Assembly (NCBI GenBank): GCA_009809945.1 | Contig: WTPW01001612.1 | Span: forward strand, 85,598-149,597 | DNA: 64,000 bases | Reading direction: 5' to 3' | Origin: Gigaspora margarita | Taxonomy: Eukaryota; Glomeromycota; Glomeromycetes; Diversisporales; Gigasporaceae | Shown here: piece after piece, positions 25,130-37,488 of the stretch | How positions within the stretch are numbered: the first letter of the stretch is position 1 | Layout: every line of letters starts with the position of its first letter | The notes under the pieces: generated by a model | The model's input: only the letters and a program-made list of their open reading frames with translations | Database searches by the model: none | Told to the model about the DNA's origin: nothing | Made by a program: the position numbers and the translations under genes

Positions 25130-27700
25130 GTACTCCTCTTGATTTGTACCAGGTACGTTTCAAGATCACTCAACATGGATTTTGTAAGAGACCCGAGCAC
25201 AAATCAAAGACTAAGTAAATCCTATCTTCTTTTTTTTTTTTGCTAATACAACCCTTTTTTTTTGTTTAAATTTTATCTTGCAAGTATCGTACGTCATTTT
25301 TGCAATTGGTATAAAATTAACGAACTTAATAATTTATTTTTGTAAAGAAAAATAATTATAAAAACTATTTAACGAATGTAATAATTTATTTAATAAACTA
25401 TTTTTAAACTTTTTAATTTTAAAGATTACTGGTATATACAGCAATAAATTAATTAAAATTTTATAAGCATCACGAATTTATGAAAATTTGGTTCCAAACT
25501 CAAGTTATTTAGTCATGGTGAGTTTATTTAAAATTTCAATGAATTTACAATTGCATTGTTGTGAGATTATTCAACCCAGTGATTCACAACATTTTCTACT
25601 TCATTTTGGGTATAGTAAGATTCAAATTCCATCTCTTGGAACAAGTATTGATGGATCATGAGATTTTGTTGGGGTGGGGGATATTGTTATTGGGATGGTT
25701 AAGATAAAAAGAATTGCTAAGGTGAAGGGCCTTGTTGGAATAAAAAGTGTTGTTGAAGCAAGGGGTCTTGGTTTGTTTTACTACTACTAAAAACTAATTC
25801 ATCACCTTCAACTTCATGGTTTTCAACTTCATAGTTTTCAACTTGATCATAATTAAAAATTAAAATTTCCTCTGATGCATCACTTAAAACTGAGATACCA
25901 CAACATTTAAAAGAACATTTGATAAGTTGAGGATCAATAGCATCCCATGAACGTTGAACCCATTCTGCAATAACATCATATGGTGAATATTTGATTCAAC
26001 TAGCTAGTGTTAATACCTTTATTTCATATGACATCCATTTGTTATACATAGACACGATCTATTAATAAATATATAGTTGGCGATTCAGAAGGTTTTTTTT
26101 TGAAAAATTAAAAAAAAAATTTGTGTAAAACAAAAAAATATCTTTGTAATACCTTTGCTTTAAATAATTTGTTAATCGATACATTGAGTGGTTGTAGTTT
26201 CGATATTAGCCCTCTAGGAATAATTGTGATGTTAGTATTTTTTCAAAAAGATTATTTTTAACAGAGGAACTAAGTGACCCTTGAAAGAATCCATTACTAA
26301 TAATGGTTGTGGGTTCGTAGCACATGGTGTTCAATTATTCCAAATTGTATCTGTCCAGTATATCATTTTCTTTTCATTCATCTATCCCTTTTCATTTGCT
26401 CCAACTATTACACTGGACAGAAACTGAAGACCTGGAACATTCTTTAGTTTAAAAATAATTATTGGTGGTAACTTATTACCATCCACCATATATGCAAGTA
26501 CAACAGTAAAACTAGACTTTTCATAACCACAAGTCCTAATGCTAACAGTTTTACTTCCTATATCATTAATGGTTACATTATTTGGCATATCGAATGCAAG
26601 TGGGATTTCATCCATATTACCCATTGATTGTAACATTAATTATGCTGAAGACAGCGGTATTGAACAAAGTTTAAAAATTCTTGTCGTTGTTCCTCCAAAT
26701 CTGCAGGTAGGTGTTGCGCAACAGTTGTTTGACAATGATTACTAAAATTATAACGTCATAAAAAACCTAAAAGCCATTTACTAATCCATCTAAACTGACC
26801 AATATTGGGATATTAAGAAATATATTTCTGTGCTAAAGTTCTCGCTTTAATCTGCACCATGCTGCGACTAACTGGTTTTAATTCATTACATTGAGCTTGA
26901 ACCCAACCAGCAAGTTCAATCTCATGGTCAGGATATTTAAGCTTTGCTCCACTATTAAGACACTTTATATGTAGTTGAGCTATCATTAGTTCTCTTCGTT
27001 TGTTTCGCCAATCTCTAATTTGCTTTGGTTTAATGCTAAACAGACTAGCCGTTCTATGCACAGTAGCACCTGGAGCTCTTTCTAGGTAGGTAATTGCAAA
27101 AAGCTTTTCTTGGGCAGTCCATTGGCGATTTCTATGTTGGCAAAATCCTATTGCACAAGTATTTTCTAGAAGCATTGTCAAAAGTTTGTCAATATTTTTT
27201 CTAAAGTTTTTGCAAAAGTGTCAAAGTTTTTTTTTACTGGTAAAAAAAGTTGTTATTTTTTAAAAAAAAAAAGCATCTTTATTTTAAATACGTGATGCCA
27301 TTTGTTCAAAAAAACAAAAAGATACAAAACCACGTCAACAAAAAAAAAACAAATGCAAAATCGATCAAAATCGATCAAAATCGATTGTTTCTTTTAAAAA
27401 AAAAANAAAAGCAAAACCACTTTAAACAAAATAAGCCTTTTGGGTACCATTTTACCCTTTTGAATTGTCTAATGTGTTAGAGTTCATAAATTTTTGTACC
27501 ATATTAAATTTAAACCATATTAAAGTACCGGTACCTTTAAACTTCACGAAGCAAAAGAGATTAAAAAAAAACTAGGTATTTTACAAGGCAGTCAATTTCT
27601 ACTTAATATACCCATTACACAAGACCCCCATATAATATACCCTGTTCTGCCCAATATACCCAGGGTATAAATCAAGGTTTGTTGTTACGTGGAATGTAAA
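25130..27700 (-). mobile_element. pogo/Tigger-like DNA transposon
   Basis: The GGGGGCATCC element is interrupted here by about 2.6 kb that carries a CENP-B/pogo-type transposase. The inserted ends share CTTGATTTGTACC on the left and the inverse of CTTGATTTATACCC on the right, as a possible inverted repeat. Exact ends and the TA duplication could not be fixed, so the limits are approximate. At 27360-27385 ATCGATCAAA is repeated in tandem. Confidence 0.65.
25560..27181 (-). pseudogene. pogo-like transposase (CENP-B HTH + DDE), broken
   Basis: On the minus strand from ATG 27181: an N-terminal HTH (WTAQEKLFAITYLERAPGAT, then SLFSIKPKQIRDWRNKRREL) and a second CENP-B-type block (ELAGWVQAQCNELKPVSRSM) down to 26813. 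After frame changes comes a TTVAQHLPADLEEQRQEFL block. The DDE core follows: NMDEIPLAFDMPNN near 26617 with the first Asp, LVMDSFKGHL near 26290 with the second, and QPLNVSINKLFK near 26185 where the family normally has QPLD, so the third acidic position reads Asn. A C-terminal tail, EWVQRSWDAIDPQLIKCSF, lies near 25970. Order and spacing match pogo-family transposases. Several frame changes make it non-functional. The identification is strong, the exact clade uncertain. Confidence 0.85.
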
Positions 27701-28150
27701 ATACCCAGATACCTTGCACCGAAATTTACAATAACAATTTTTTTATAAAAATTTGTTTAATACTTGATCTGATAGTACAAATTGGATAATTTTGGTACCA
27801 TTCGAATCATTTCGAGGAGAGGATTCAAATGAAACCAAAATAATTTGATTTGGATTACTAAATCACGTTTTATTAACCAAATACTATTGGTTATTATGTT
27901 TTTTTATAAAATTACTATAAAATTAATAGTTTTTTGTGAATAACTCTTGATCTAGTAATCCAAATGAAATGATTTTGGTACTATTGGATTCATCTTATAG
28001 TGACAAATAGAATGGGACAAAATTATTCAGATTGGATCACTGAGTCATAATATATCCAAGTTTATGTAAAATTTTATATATAAATGTATAGATTTTTAAA
28101 ATTTTTTTATATAGTCTAGAGGAAGGTCAAAAGCTACTATGTAGGGTAGG

Positions 28151-28432
28151 GTTCCTCAAATTCAAATCAAATCAAATATTGGGTCAATTTGAATTTGATC
28201 AAATCAAATTGACCCTGATTTGAATTTGATTTGATTCAAATATTTGGATTTGAATTTGATTTGAATTTGAATTTTTAATAGTAATTTCCAAATCAAATCA
28301 AATATTTGTCAAATCAAATCAAATTTGGTCAAATTTAAATTTGATCAAATCAAATATAGTCAAATTTGGATTTGAATTTGATCAAATATTTGATTCAAAT
28401 ATTTGAAGTTCAAATCAAATTGTGGAACCCTA
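28151..28432. mobile_element. Palindromic MITE made of CAAATCAAAT repeats
   Basis: Ends AGGGTTCCTCAAATTCAAAT and the inverse of AGGGTTCCACAATTTGAT. The inside is dozens of overlapping CAAATCAAAT/ATTTGATTTG units that fold back on themselves. The uninterrupted host phrase is CTACTATGTAGAGGTAC at 44445; here GTAGGG precedes and TATAGGGG follows, an imperfect 7-8 bp duplication that suggests hAT. Confidence 0.75.
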
Positions 28433-28643
28433 TATAGGGGTACATAACATTATCTATGGATGCCCCCTATTGATTGAAAATTATGATCAATAGGAAATTA
28501 AAATCTTAGAAATTTTTCCATATAATTACTATAAAATCACAGAGCCACACTTTTTTTGCAAAGCAATATTATTTCAAGCCCTGTAGTCCTATCACTAATT
28601 GTAAGCACAATATATTTACTATCTTAAATAAATAACCTTACTA

Positions 28644-29051
28644 CAGTGCGGGACACCTAAAGACTTCACAAACTTTAAAAGCTAATAATATTCAATATAA
28701 AACCAATATCACAAAAAATAGGCCCCTATTTTGTAATTTAGCTAATTTGCTACAACTTAGTAGCCTTAACTTTTCAAAAATTAATGTAAATTTTTTCAAT
28801 TAATGAGTTTAAAAGTATAGTATTTTTATATAATCCGTAAAAATTTGGCCAAAAATGGGACAAGTCACATGATTTAGCCTTCTGCTATTGGCTAATTTTA
28901 AAATTAATTTTTAAATTAATTTTAAAATATTTTTAAAAATTAATTATTAGCCAATAAAAATGCAAGGATTCACAAAGACATCAAATTTCAATATGAAAAT
29001 TTTGAAAATAGGACAAATTTCAAAAATTCCGCCTTTAGGTGTCCTGCACTA
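28644..29051. mobile_element. Tc1/mariner-type MITE, 408 bp
   Basis: Left end CAGTGCGGGACACCTAAAG, right end the inverse of TAGTGCAGGACACCTAAAG, bordered by TA (28642-28643, 29052-29053). No coding capacity. Residual spacers at 28471-28643 and 29054-29345 hold nothing recognised. Confidence 0.85.
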
Positions 29052-29719
29052 TATATATAATAAACAATGAATAGAAAAATTTGCCAAATCTTTGCAATTA
29101 ATGTTTTCAATTGCTAACTTTAATAATCATAGTATAATTTAATTGCAATTATTTATTCAGCACTCTGCACTTAAACCCACTTTTACTATTTCAAAATTAA
29201 TCATTTCTGTTTTAAATCAATAACACCATAACTTATCAATTAAGTTGGGATGTACTGCTACAAATTTAATATTTGTAATCCTCACTAAAAAACTGACCTT
29301 TTAGAGCTATATAAATTATTATTCTGAAAAGTTCACTTTATTAGCAATATTGATATAAAAGACAAAACATACCCAGCTATTATTAATAGTAGAGTATCAG
29401 TTAGTATGATTGCTCATAAAGTTGTTAAAAAGTTGGGACACAAAATTAAAGAACCATCCCAAAGTTTGATTGTTGCAACAACAGGAACCACTTATAGACC
29501 TTTTGAAATTATTCACAATCAACCTATTAAAATACAGGGAAGGACTATTTCTATTGATGTTGAATTAGTACTGGCTACTTCTTATTCCTTATTACTAGGA
29601 AATAATTGGTTCAGGAAGGTAAAAGCCAATTATAATTAAAAAAACCTGCTAGTATACCATGTACTGGAAAAGGAAGGAGATTATTCTAAATACTTTATAT
29701 AAACAGAATTAGCTTTACA

Positions 29720-30380
29720 GGACCCCAAACAATCTATGTAATGTCATATTTGAAAAATTGCTAACGGAGGGCCATTTTTTTAAATAGGTTATATTTGAAA
29801 AGTAGGTATTGGGTAAAAAGATTATATTTGAAAACGGGTAATGGGCAAAATGAGTATATTTGAAAGAATGGTAACAGGATAATTTTTTCAAATATTATAT
29901 TTGAAAAGTGGTAACAGAAATGGTGAGTATCAGGGTTGTTTTTTTTNNNNNNNNNNNNNNNNNNNNNNNNNNNNNNNNNNNNNNNNNNNNNNNNNNNNNN
30001 NNNNNNNNNNNNNNNNNNNNNNNNNNNNNNNNNNNNNNNNNNNNNNNNNNNNNNNNNNNNNNNNNNNNNNNNNNNNNNNNNNNNNNNNNNNNNNNNNNNN
30101 NNNNNNNNNNNNNNNNNNNNNNNNNNNNNNNNNNNNNNNNNNNNNNNNNNNNNNNNNNNNNNNNNNNNNNNNNNNNNNNNNNNNNNNNNNNNNNNNNNNN
30201 NNNNNNNNNNNNNNNNNNNNNNNNNNNNNNNNNNNNNNNNNNNNNNNNNNNNNAACTGATACCAAAGTTGGTACCTGATGTTTGAAATGTAGCTAATATA
30301 TACCAAAGTAGAACTGCTAACAGAAAAAATTTTTACTATAATCCTCAAATATAACCTCTCATAGATTATTTGGGGTCCTG
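29720..30380. mobile_element. GGACCCCAAA-ended MITE containing an assembly gap
   Basis: Inverted ends GGACCCCAAACAATCTATG and CATAGATTATTTGGGGTCCTG, with GCTTTACA on both sides (29712-29719, 30381-30388). Inside, 29750-29930 is a degenerate minisatellite of TATATTTGAAAANNGGTAA units. Ns fill 29947-30253. The 8-bp duplication suggests hAT. Confidence 0.75.
29947..30253. other. Assembly gap (307 N)
   Basis: Unknown bases. The gap lies where the TATATTTGAAAA minisatellite was running, so a longer tandem array is the likely cause. Apparent open frames across it are artefacts. Confidence 1.
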
Positions 30381-33300
30381 GCTTTACAGAAACACTCTAC
30401 TTGTACTACACCTGAAGATTTGAACTATATAAGGAAGAATTTTTAACACTTCATGAAGTATATGCTTTTTCAGTCACATCTTCTGAAGGAGAGGAAGTAT
30501 TGACTATCTATTATCTCCAACTCACAATAGAAAGCTATTCTTTGTAAAACCTGTAGTTTAAAAACTCATCAATACAGAAACTGTTCAAGAAATGAATTGC
30601 TATTTTATAAAATAGTACTTATTAATCTAAATTGTCCAAATAAACAACCAAAGCATACAAGTTGCAAAACTTGAAATGAAACTAACCATTTATTTAAGGA
30701 CTAACCTTTTAACCAATTTTATGGTTGTCAGCAAATAGAATATATCAAAATTAATTGCCCTAGATAACTTAACCTACTGATATAGTTGTGATCGAACTCA
30801 AGTTAATAGGAATTGACTTAACTATTATAGCAGATATAGAACCCATTATTGTTGTTAATATAAAACTTCGCAACTGCTAGAACAATTACAATTACTTGAA
30901 AACCATAGTATATATATAACTTGCTATCAAACTTATTATAAAGCATTAGACCCTGATGACCCTCTTAGCCAGAAATACTATTATTATAGACCAGATCAAG
31001 GAACTTTGGTTAGTTATAAAGCTGTGCACAACAAAAACCCAGAGCTCGAATACACAGATAGAAAGCATTCAGGATTAACTATAGTTTTGTGAACTAGAAC
31101 ATATGTATACTTACAAAGTAAGCCAGAGCCTACAATATAATTCAAACTATAAAATTTGAACCCAAATTAGATATTATACTGAATTCACTAAACATGCAGG
31201 ACACTAGTACAATTTAAACCAAAGCAGTATCTATAGGATTGTACAAGTTCTACTTGATGATAATAATACAAATGAAATAATAGAAGTACTAGAAGAACAA
31301 GATAGAATCAATATAATCAAGACTGAACAAATAATGAAATTACTATTTTATTATGATTAGAACAAGTTACTCTTACAGAAACAGAAAAAGCTACATTACA
31401 ATAAGTCTTACAGAAATTATTTGATATATTCCAATCTGATTTTGATACTCAGAAAGTCATTAAAAACCTAAGAAAAAGCTTTCAAGAAAAAGTTGCATTA
31501 TGTCTTGAGTGTTTGATAGCAAAACAACTTATAGAACTTGACCAAAATCAAGGATACTGCAATGAATGCTATCAGAATATCAACAAGTTAACTTTGCTTA
31601 ATAATCCTGAGAAAGGATTATTAAATTCTTTTATAGTAACTCTGAAGTATTTAACCAAGCTATAGAAGATATAAAAGGAAAACAACCTCAATGTGATACC
31701 AAGATACTTATCAAAAATAAATAGAACTTAACAACAAATTATTGAACAATTAGAAGCTCAAGAGTTCAATATTTACTTCTTTGTTTAAGAAACAAATTCT
31801 TCATAAACTGAATACTATTTACAACTATGCTCTTCTTGCCAAAATTTTTAAATCATTCTAGGCAGGATAAAAAACTACCTGAGGAATCTGATAATTGTCA
31901 ACAGAAACAAAAGCTTTGCAAAATATTTTGCAAAAGAATGCTCAAAAATATAATTTTGTATATTCTATAGAAATATTAATCCCTTATGAAGAATATACAT
32001 TAGAGAAAACAGACTATGTTAATATTGGACCATTAACTAAAGAACAATAATTAAAATTTAAAGTCTTACTTGATGAGTTTGTAGATCTTTTTGCAAAAGA
32101 TAATAATGAACTTGGATGAACAGATATTGTGTAGCATAAAATCTATACAGAAAATATACCTTAATAAAACAATGACCTTATAATGTACTTCCAAGTGAAC
32201 AAGAATTTATTAAAAAAGAAATTGAATGAATATTGGAAAGTGAAATTATTCAACCCTCTGAAAGCCCAAGCCCATGGGCATCTCCTGTTGTTCTCATACA
32301 CAAAAAGAATGGTAAATTGAAATTCTATATTGATTACAGAAAACACAATAGCATTACTAAAAAGAAGCTTACCCTTTATACTAAGTTCAAAAAAATACTA
32401 AATACTTTAGCAGGATCACAATAGTTCTCTACTCTTGATCTTGCAAGTAGATATTGGCAAGTGTTAATGGACAAACAAGATAGAGAAAAGACTGTATTTA
32501 TTACAAAATATAGTACTTATGAGTTCAATATAATGCTATTTGGTCTCTGTAATGCACCTGCTACCTTTTAATAACTTATAGATCAAGTCCATAAGAGAAT
32601 TGTATAGAAATTTGTAGTTGTATATCTTGATGATACCAACGTCTTTTCTAAAATATTTGAGAAACATTTGAAACATTTAAGAATTGTATTCCAACATAAT
32701 AGAGATGCTAGATTAAATATAAATATAGATAAATACAATTTTGAATGAAGTTCTTACCATTTTTAGGACACATAATTAGTAAAAAAGAGTTTGTACCAGA
32801 CCCAGCAAAAATAGAAACTGTTCAAAAAATTCAACCACTCAAAAACACTATTAAGCTAAGATCTTTTCTTGAATTAGTTGGATATTACTAGCAATTTATT
32901 CAAAAGTTTTTTGCTTTTGCTCAACTGTTGAATTAACTTTTATATAAGAATGAACTTTACTATCAGAAAAGTAAACAGCAACAAGCATTTAAGAAATTAA
33001 ATGAAAAGCTTGCACTTTACTAGTATTAGCCTATTCAGATTTTGAAAAAGCTTTATTCTTGCTACTGATGCTTCTTATTATAGCTTTGGTGCTACATTAA
33101 GTCAAAAGGCCAAAAATAGAAAGGAACACTCTGTCACTTATACTAGCAAAAGTCTCTAATCAACTAAACAAAACTGTTATGCTACTGAATGTGCTGCTAT
33201 AGTATGGGCTATAGAGTATTTTCATAGTTACTTGGGAGCTACAGAATTTACTCTAGTAACTGATCACTTAGTATTAAAATGGCTTAAAACAGTTGAACTT

Positions 33301-33424
33301 AAGAGATGAATTGGACGATAGATTTTGAAACTACAACCCTACAACTTGGTCATAATACATAAATCTGGAAGAATTCATTCCAATGTGGATGCTTTGTCAA
33401 GACTCTGATCAAAACTCCATCTTC

Positions 33425-33928
33425 TAAATGAATTTAGATTAATTACTTTATTTGTCGATTATCTGGCTACTATTAAGGATGATAGTACAATATAGTGCTG
33501 ATAAAATATTTTCAGTTAGATATCTATGACTACGAACTATGATCCAAATACCTGCTTTAGAGAAGTATACTATAAATAAAGAAAGTTACCAACTGTACCC
33601 AGTATTGATTAATAAAATACACAAAATAGGCATAACTCTTGATCCAGTAATCAGAATCTAATGAAACAACTACTATTTGACTCAGCTCGACGAGTCAGTT
33701 CAAATGGCTATAGATCATTTATGTATGACTACTAGGTATTGAAATTGAAACCAATAAACAATCAAGTATTGGATCTACAATTTGATTGGCTAGATGATTT
33801 ACTATGTGGAAAAGTGCATATATCCATTTATAAAACATGTTATATTTATAGCATATATACTCTATATTTTATTTATTACACATATGTTATTTATTTTATA
33901 TATTACATTTTTATTATATATACTATAT
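33425..33928. other. Decayed sequence 3' of the relic RNase H
   Basis: No recognisable coding. The phrase AACTCTTGATCCAGTAATC near 33628 is also found in the GGGGGCATCC elements. Confidence 0.4.
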
Positions 33929-34456
33929 AAGTCCTGCAGGTAGATAGCATAGCAGTTATGCTCCCAGGATGCAAATTGAAGGTTGCCGGTTCAATTCCTC
34001 CTAGAGGCGTAATGGAAAAAACCAGCTGGTTAGAGAACTGAAACACTATGGGAAAACAGGGACCCAGAACATCTACAGACAGACTTAATTGGGCAGTTGC
34101 TGTTATCAAATCTGTGACAGTGAAACAAAATGTGTTAGAGCCCGATTTGGAATAACTGAAGTCACAAGACATATTGAGAGGCTGAAGTTTGAAAGATACT
34201 TCAAGAACTTGTAGGGCCTGTATCCGAACTGTGACTATTTGTACCAATATTCAGCCAGCATGTCAATCTATGGCAGAGTTTGTTAGGAGGATAATATTCA
34301 GTGCTGCGGTCATGCTTGGGCATCTATAGTAATAGACAGCTGAGTAATAGTCTAGCCAAAGTCTTTAATATAATTTGTATGGCGGTCTTCGAGCGGTACT
34401 ATAAAAGAAGTTAATAAAGCTAGCGCTAAGGTCGCTTAAGTTAAAAATATATATAT
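33929..34456 (+). mobile_element. tRNA-derived SINE
   Basis: The 5' head carries a pol III A box, TAGCATAGCAGTTATG (33945-33960), and a B box, GGTTCAATTCC (33988-33998), 43 bp apart start to start, as in tRNA genes. The body runs to an A/T-rich tail near 34446. TATATATACTATA borders both sides, but low complexity weakens that as a target duplication. The head does not fold as a functional tRNA by eye. Confidence 0.7.
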
Positions 34457-34618
34457 ATATATACTATAGATTTTATTAGTAGTAAATATAGTATTTATTA
34501 CATATGTAATAGAAATAGCCTGTTATATCTATGAAAAATCAAAATATATAAAAGCAGCTAATGTGGACCCAAGTTCAACATCAAGTCTTCATACTCTTTC
34601 AATAAATAAAATAATTTT
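34457..34618. other. AT-rich stretch with a promoter-like TATA box
   Basis: (TA)n, then TATATAAAAGCAGC near 34544 and AATAAATAAAATAATTT at 34602-34618. It might belong to an LTR or other promoter; this cannot be decided. Confidence 0.3.
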
Positions 34619-35683
34619 TTTTTGAACTTTGGCAGTTTTGTCAAGACTTTATTAAATTTTTGGCATACAAAATTTGTACTATAAATTTTTAACTAAGTTC
34701 GCATCACTCTATTTTCTCTAGGAAAGTCAAATGTGACCTGCTGTACTAGTCTTACAATTGTTTAGCTAGGGGCTATATCAGACTGCCTACTTTTAAACCT
34801 TCTTCTAATAGCTTTCCAAATAGAAGAATTCTACAGAAAAAAAAACAAATATAGGAAATAAAAGAAATAATAAATAGGAAAAAAACCTAAACTACCTAAA
34901 TGAAAAACCAAAGTAAATAGAAAAAATAAATGAAAGAAAGAAGAAAAGAGCAAAAGAAAATGGTAACTGATATAAATGTCCATAGGGTCTTAAGTCCTAA
35001 GACTTGACATAAAAATGTTAAGAAATTATATACTACTGCACAGAGAAATGCTCTGTTAAAGTAATATATGTACATAAAATAAAATAAAAAATATGACTAA
35101 AATAAAATTCTAGAAAGAAATTTTGTTTCGTAATATTTCCATAATACCATATGTATCATGCATTGTTAATTTTACAAGACCCAAATTTACTTGTAACTTG
35201 ATTTCAATATGGTAGCTATATTTCCAATTTGGTTAAAATAAACATTGCTGATCTTTTGGAGGAGATAAACTAAAATGCCCCCTTTGTTAAAATTTTAGAA
35301 GACCAAAAGAGCGAGAGAGATGTACCAAAATAAAAGGACTTGAAGGAGTTATGCTATACAGAATAACAAAACTAGCCAAGATTTTATTTCTGTATTCATA
35401 TCCATAAAACTTGACAATGCTCCAGGTTTTTATGCCTATCACTTCTTTGCTTGGTAATACTAGAGTCCTCTGCCAAGAGACTTCTCCCATAAGGGTTTGA
35501 GTCTTTTTTATTTCTATTTTAGTTACAACTAAGCATACAAGATTAGTCTTAGTCCTAGCTACTCCTAGTGGAGTTTGTTGTATATTAGTTATATTAACTA
35601 TAGAGTTTTCATAGATCAGCTTTCTTGAAATTTTTGGTACAAGAGATCATTAGAAAGAGTTGTCAAGGTTTTTGAACTTCTCT
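34619..35683 (-). mobile_element. Full-length 1.1-kb poly(A) retroposon, copy 2
   Basis: Minus-strand copy of the unit at 2854-3961. It begins (on plus) with a T run, TTTTTTTTGAACTTTGGCAG, equal to the poly(A) end, and ends at the head phrase whose inverse reads AACTCTTTCTAATGATC. Flanks AATAAATAAAATAATTT (34602-34618) and AATAAATAAAACAATTAT (about 35684-35701) are near-identical, a 16-18 bp duplication. A 67-codon frame (35490-35287 minus strand) opens MGEVSWQRTLVLPSKEVIGI; it is not clearly kept in copy 1. Confidence 0.75.
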
Positions 35684-35701
35684 GAATAAATAAAACAATT
35701 A

Positions 35702-36208
35702 TTTACTATACAAATTAAACAGTTACTAGTATCTTCATATACTTTTAATTGTTGCCTCTTTCATAAATACAAATTGCCAAAAATCTTCTTAGTTAAGTTT
35801 TCTTGAAAAATGCCTTTTGACTTAGATAAATCACAGTAACAAGTGAGGTTATACAAAGTGTTTAATGTCTAAGGTTGCTCTAGTTACCTACTATCTTAAA
35901 AGAAGTAGATTTAGAATAACACTAGTATAACAGGATCTATGTTCTGGTCTATGCTTTTCATATAGGATCAATATTATAGCATGCTAGAAGTTCAATTATA
36001 GAACCAATTGGGAATAATCAAGTGAAACTTTTAAATAAGTTTTCTATTTGTTTATGATATATGGGTATAATCAAATATACTAGACCTATAGACTAAGTGT
36101 TAAGAATTTAATGACATCAATAAATTGGATTTTGTCAAGCTTGTAAATTTTTGTAAACAACAAAAGAATATATAAATTTTGCAGAGCAAAATCTGTAAGG
36201 GAAGAAAA
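35702..36208. other. Unassigned sequence in the Gypsy relic
   Basis: No coding or inverted-repeat structure recognised. Confidence 0.4.
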
Positions 36209-36684
36209 TGTTATAAAATAGGTTTTTAGTATAATATAGCATTGTAGAACAAAATAGACTTTGTGAATATATATTTAATATTTTATAATTAGTATTTTAT
36301 TATTATATATTAATAGTTATATTATTAGATTTTGTTATATTTTATTAGTAGATTATTATTATATATTATACAAAATGAATATAGGAAAGATTCTATTGGA
36401 TAAAATAGTGAGGTACAGTAACTGCACTACAATACTATGACCAGGTTTACTAGATAATACAAGGATATACTAACTAGTAAACTTGGATAATACGAGATGT
36501 GATACAATTTTCTACATCAGGATCCTGAAATATACATAGATAGGTTAGATTAATTATAAAATTACTAAAAATGAAAAGATCTGCAGAAAAACCTCAAAAA
36601 TAAGCAAAAAATTACTAAAAATAGAAAAATTCTGTATAAAACTTCCAAAATAAGCAAACTAATACCTGACCTATCTATGTATTT

Positions 36685-36892
36685 TGAGGTCCTTCTCTAA
36701 CTACCTCTATGTGATCACCCCAACTATCTCTACACAAATACCTTACTTACCTCAATACAAATATTCTTATTTACCTCTGTACAAATATCTTTACCTATCT
36801 CTATACAAATATCTCTAGTTATCTTTATACAAATAACTTTGGATATCTCCAAACAAATATCTCTAATTACCTCTGTACAAATACCTCTAACT
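36685..36892. repeat. Degenerate minisatellite, unit about 24 bp
   Basis: Units of the type TACCTCTGTACAAATATCTCTA repeat about eight times and resume after 37489 (CTATCTCTAACTATCTGTAC), so an insertion split the array. Confidence 0.8.
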
Positions 36893-37488
36893 AGAGGTCA
36901 GGTCTGATCCAACCTAACTTGGGTCTGACCCAACTGGGTCGGGTCAGATCAAACGAGTTGGGTCAGACCTGGGTCAGCTAAAACCTGGGTTGGGTCAGAT
37001 CTAGATCAGATTATCAATAATCACAAGTAGTTGCTATATAGTAAAGTCAAAATTTTACTTTATAAATTGATAAAATCTGCTTAAGTAAACTTGTTCAGGA
37101 GAATATAATGCATATATTCTGAAATTTTTATCCAAATAGAAAAGTTTTTATTATTTGACATTTAATTTTTACATTCATCAAACATATTTTTTAAAATGAT
37201 TTTAATTTTTTTGTTGAATGTAAAATTAAAAGTCAATTAATAAAATTTTCATCGATTTGGATGAAAATTTTAGTGTAAATTCATTTTGATCTCCCAAATA
37301 AGTTTACTTAAGTGGATATTATCGATTTATATAGTAAAATTTAAACTTTACTATGTAACAACTATTATTAATCCATGTTCAATCCAGGTGGGTTGGGTTG
37401 GATCAAACCCAGGTTGGGTTTTGATCCAAGTAGATCAGATCTAGTTCAGGCCCAAACCTGACCCAATCTGACCCACTAAGACTCCTAT
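36893..37488. mobile_element. hAT-like insertion splitting the minisatellite, 596 bp
   Basis: CTCTAACT flanks it (36885-36892, 37489-37496), although this phrase also belongs to the minisatellite. Both flanks are built from GGGTCTGACCC/GGGTCAGA-type repeats, and the middle (37020-37370) is the same hairpin as in the CCGTA family (TAGTAAAGTC, TTTTTACATTCATC.., CAAATAAGTTTACTTAAG). The outermost bases match poorly as inverted repeats. Confidence 0.55.

Larger units (their letters stand above)
25011..28467. mobile_element. GGGGGCATCC-ended element, expanded by nested insertions
   Basis: The left end GGGGGTATCCATAAATAACG and the right end, inverse of GGGGGCATCCATAGATAATG, are bordered by TAT on both sides (25008-25010, 28468-28470). 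The uninterrupted relative at 43963-44481 is 519 bp and shows which parts are inserts. Here a pogo-like transposon separates the left 115 bp from the right half (about 27720 on), and a palindromic MITE sits at 28151-28432. A 3-bp TAN duplication is compatible with PIF/Harbinger, but no such transposase is seen, so the superfamily is open. Confidence 0.75.

Noticed and set aside
29761-30348. Apparent 195-, 125- and 111-codon open frames
   Set aside because: They run through the block of Ns and exist only because unknown bases cannot encode stops.
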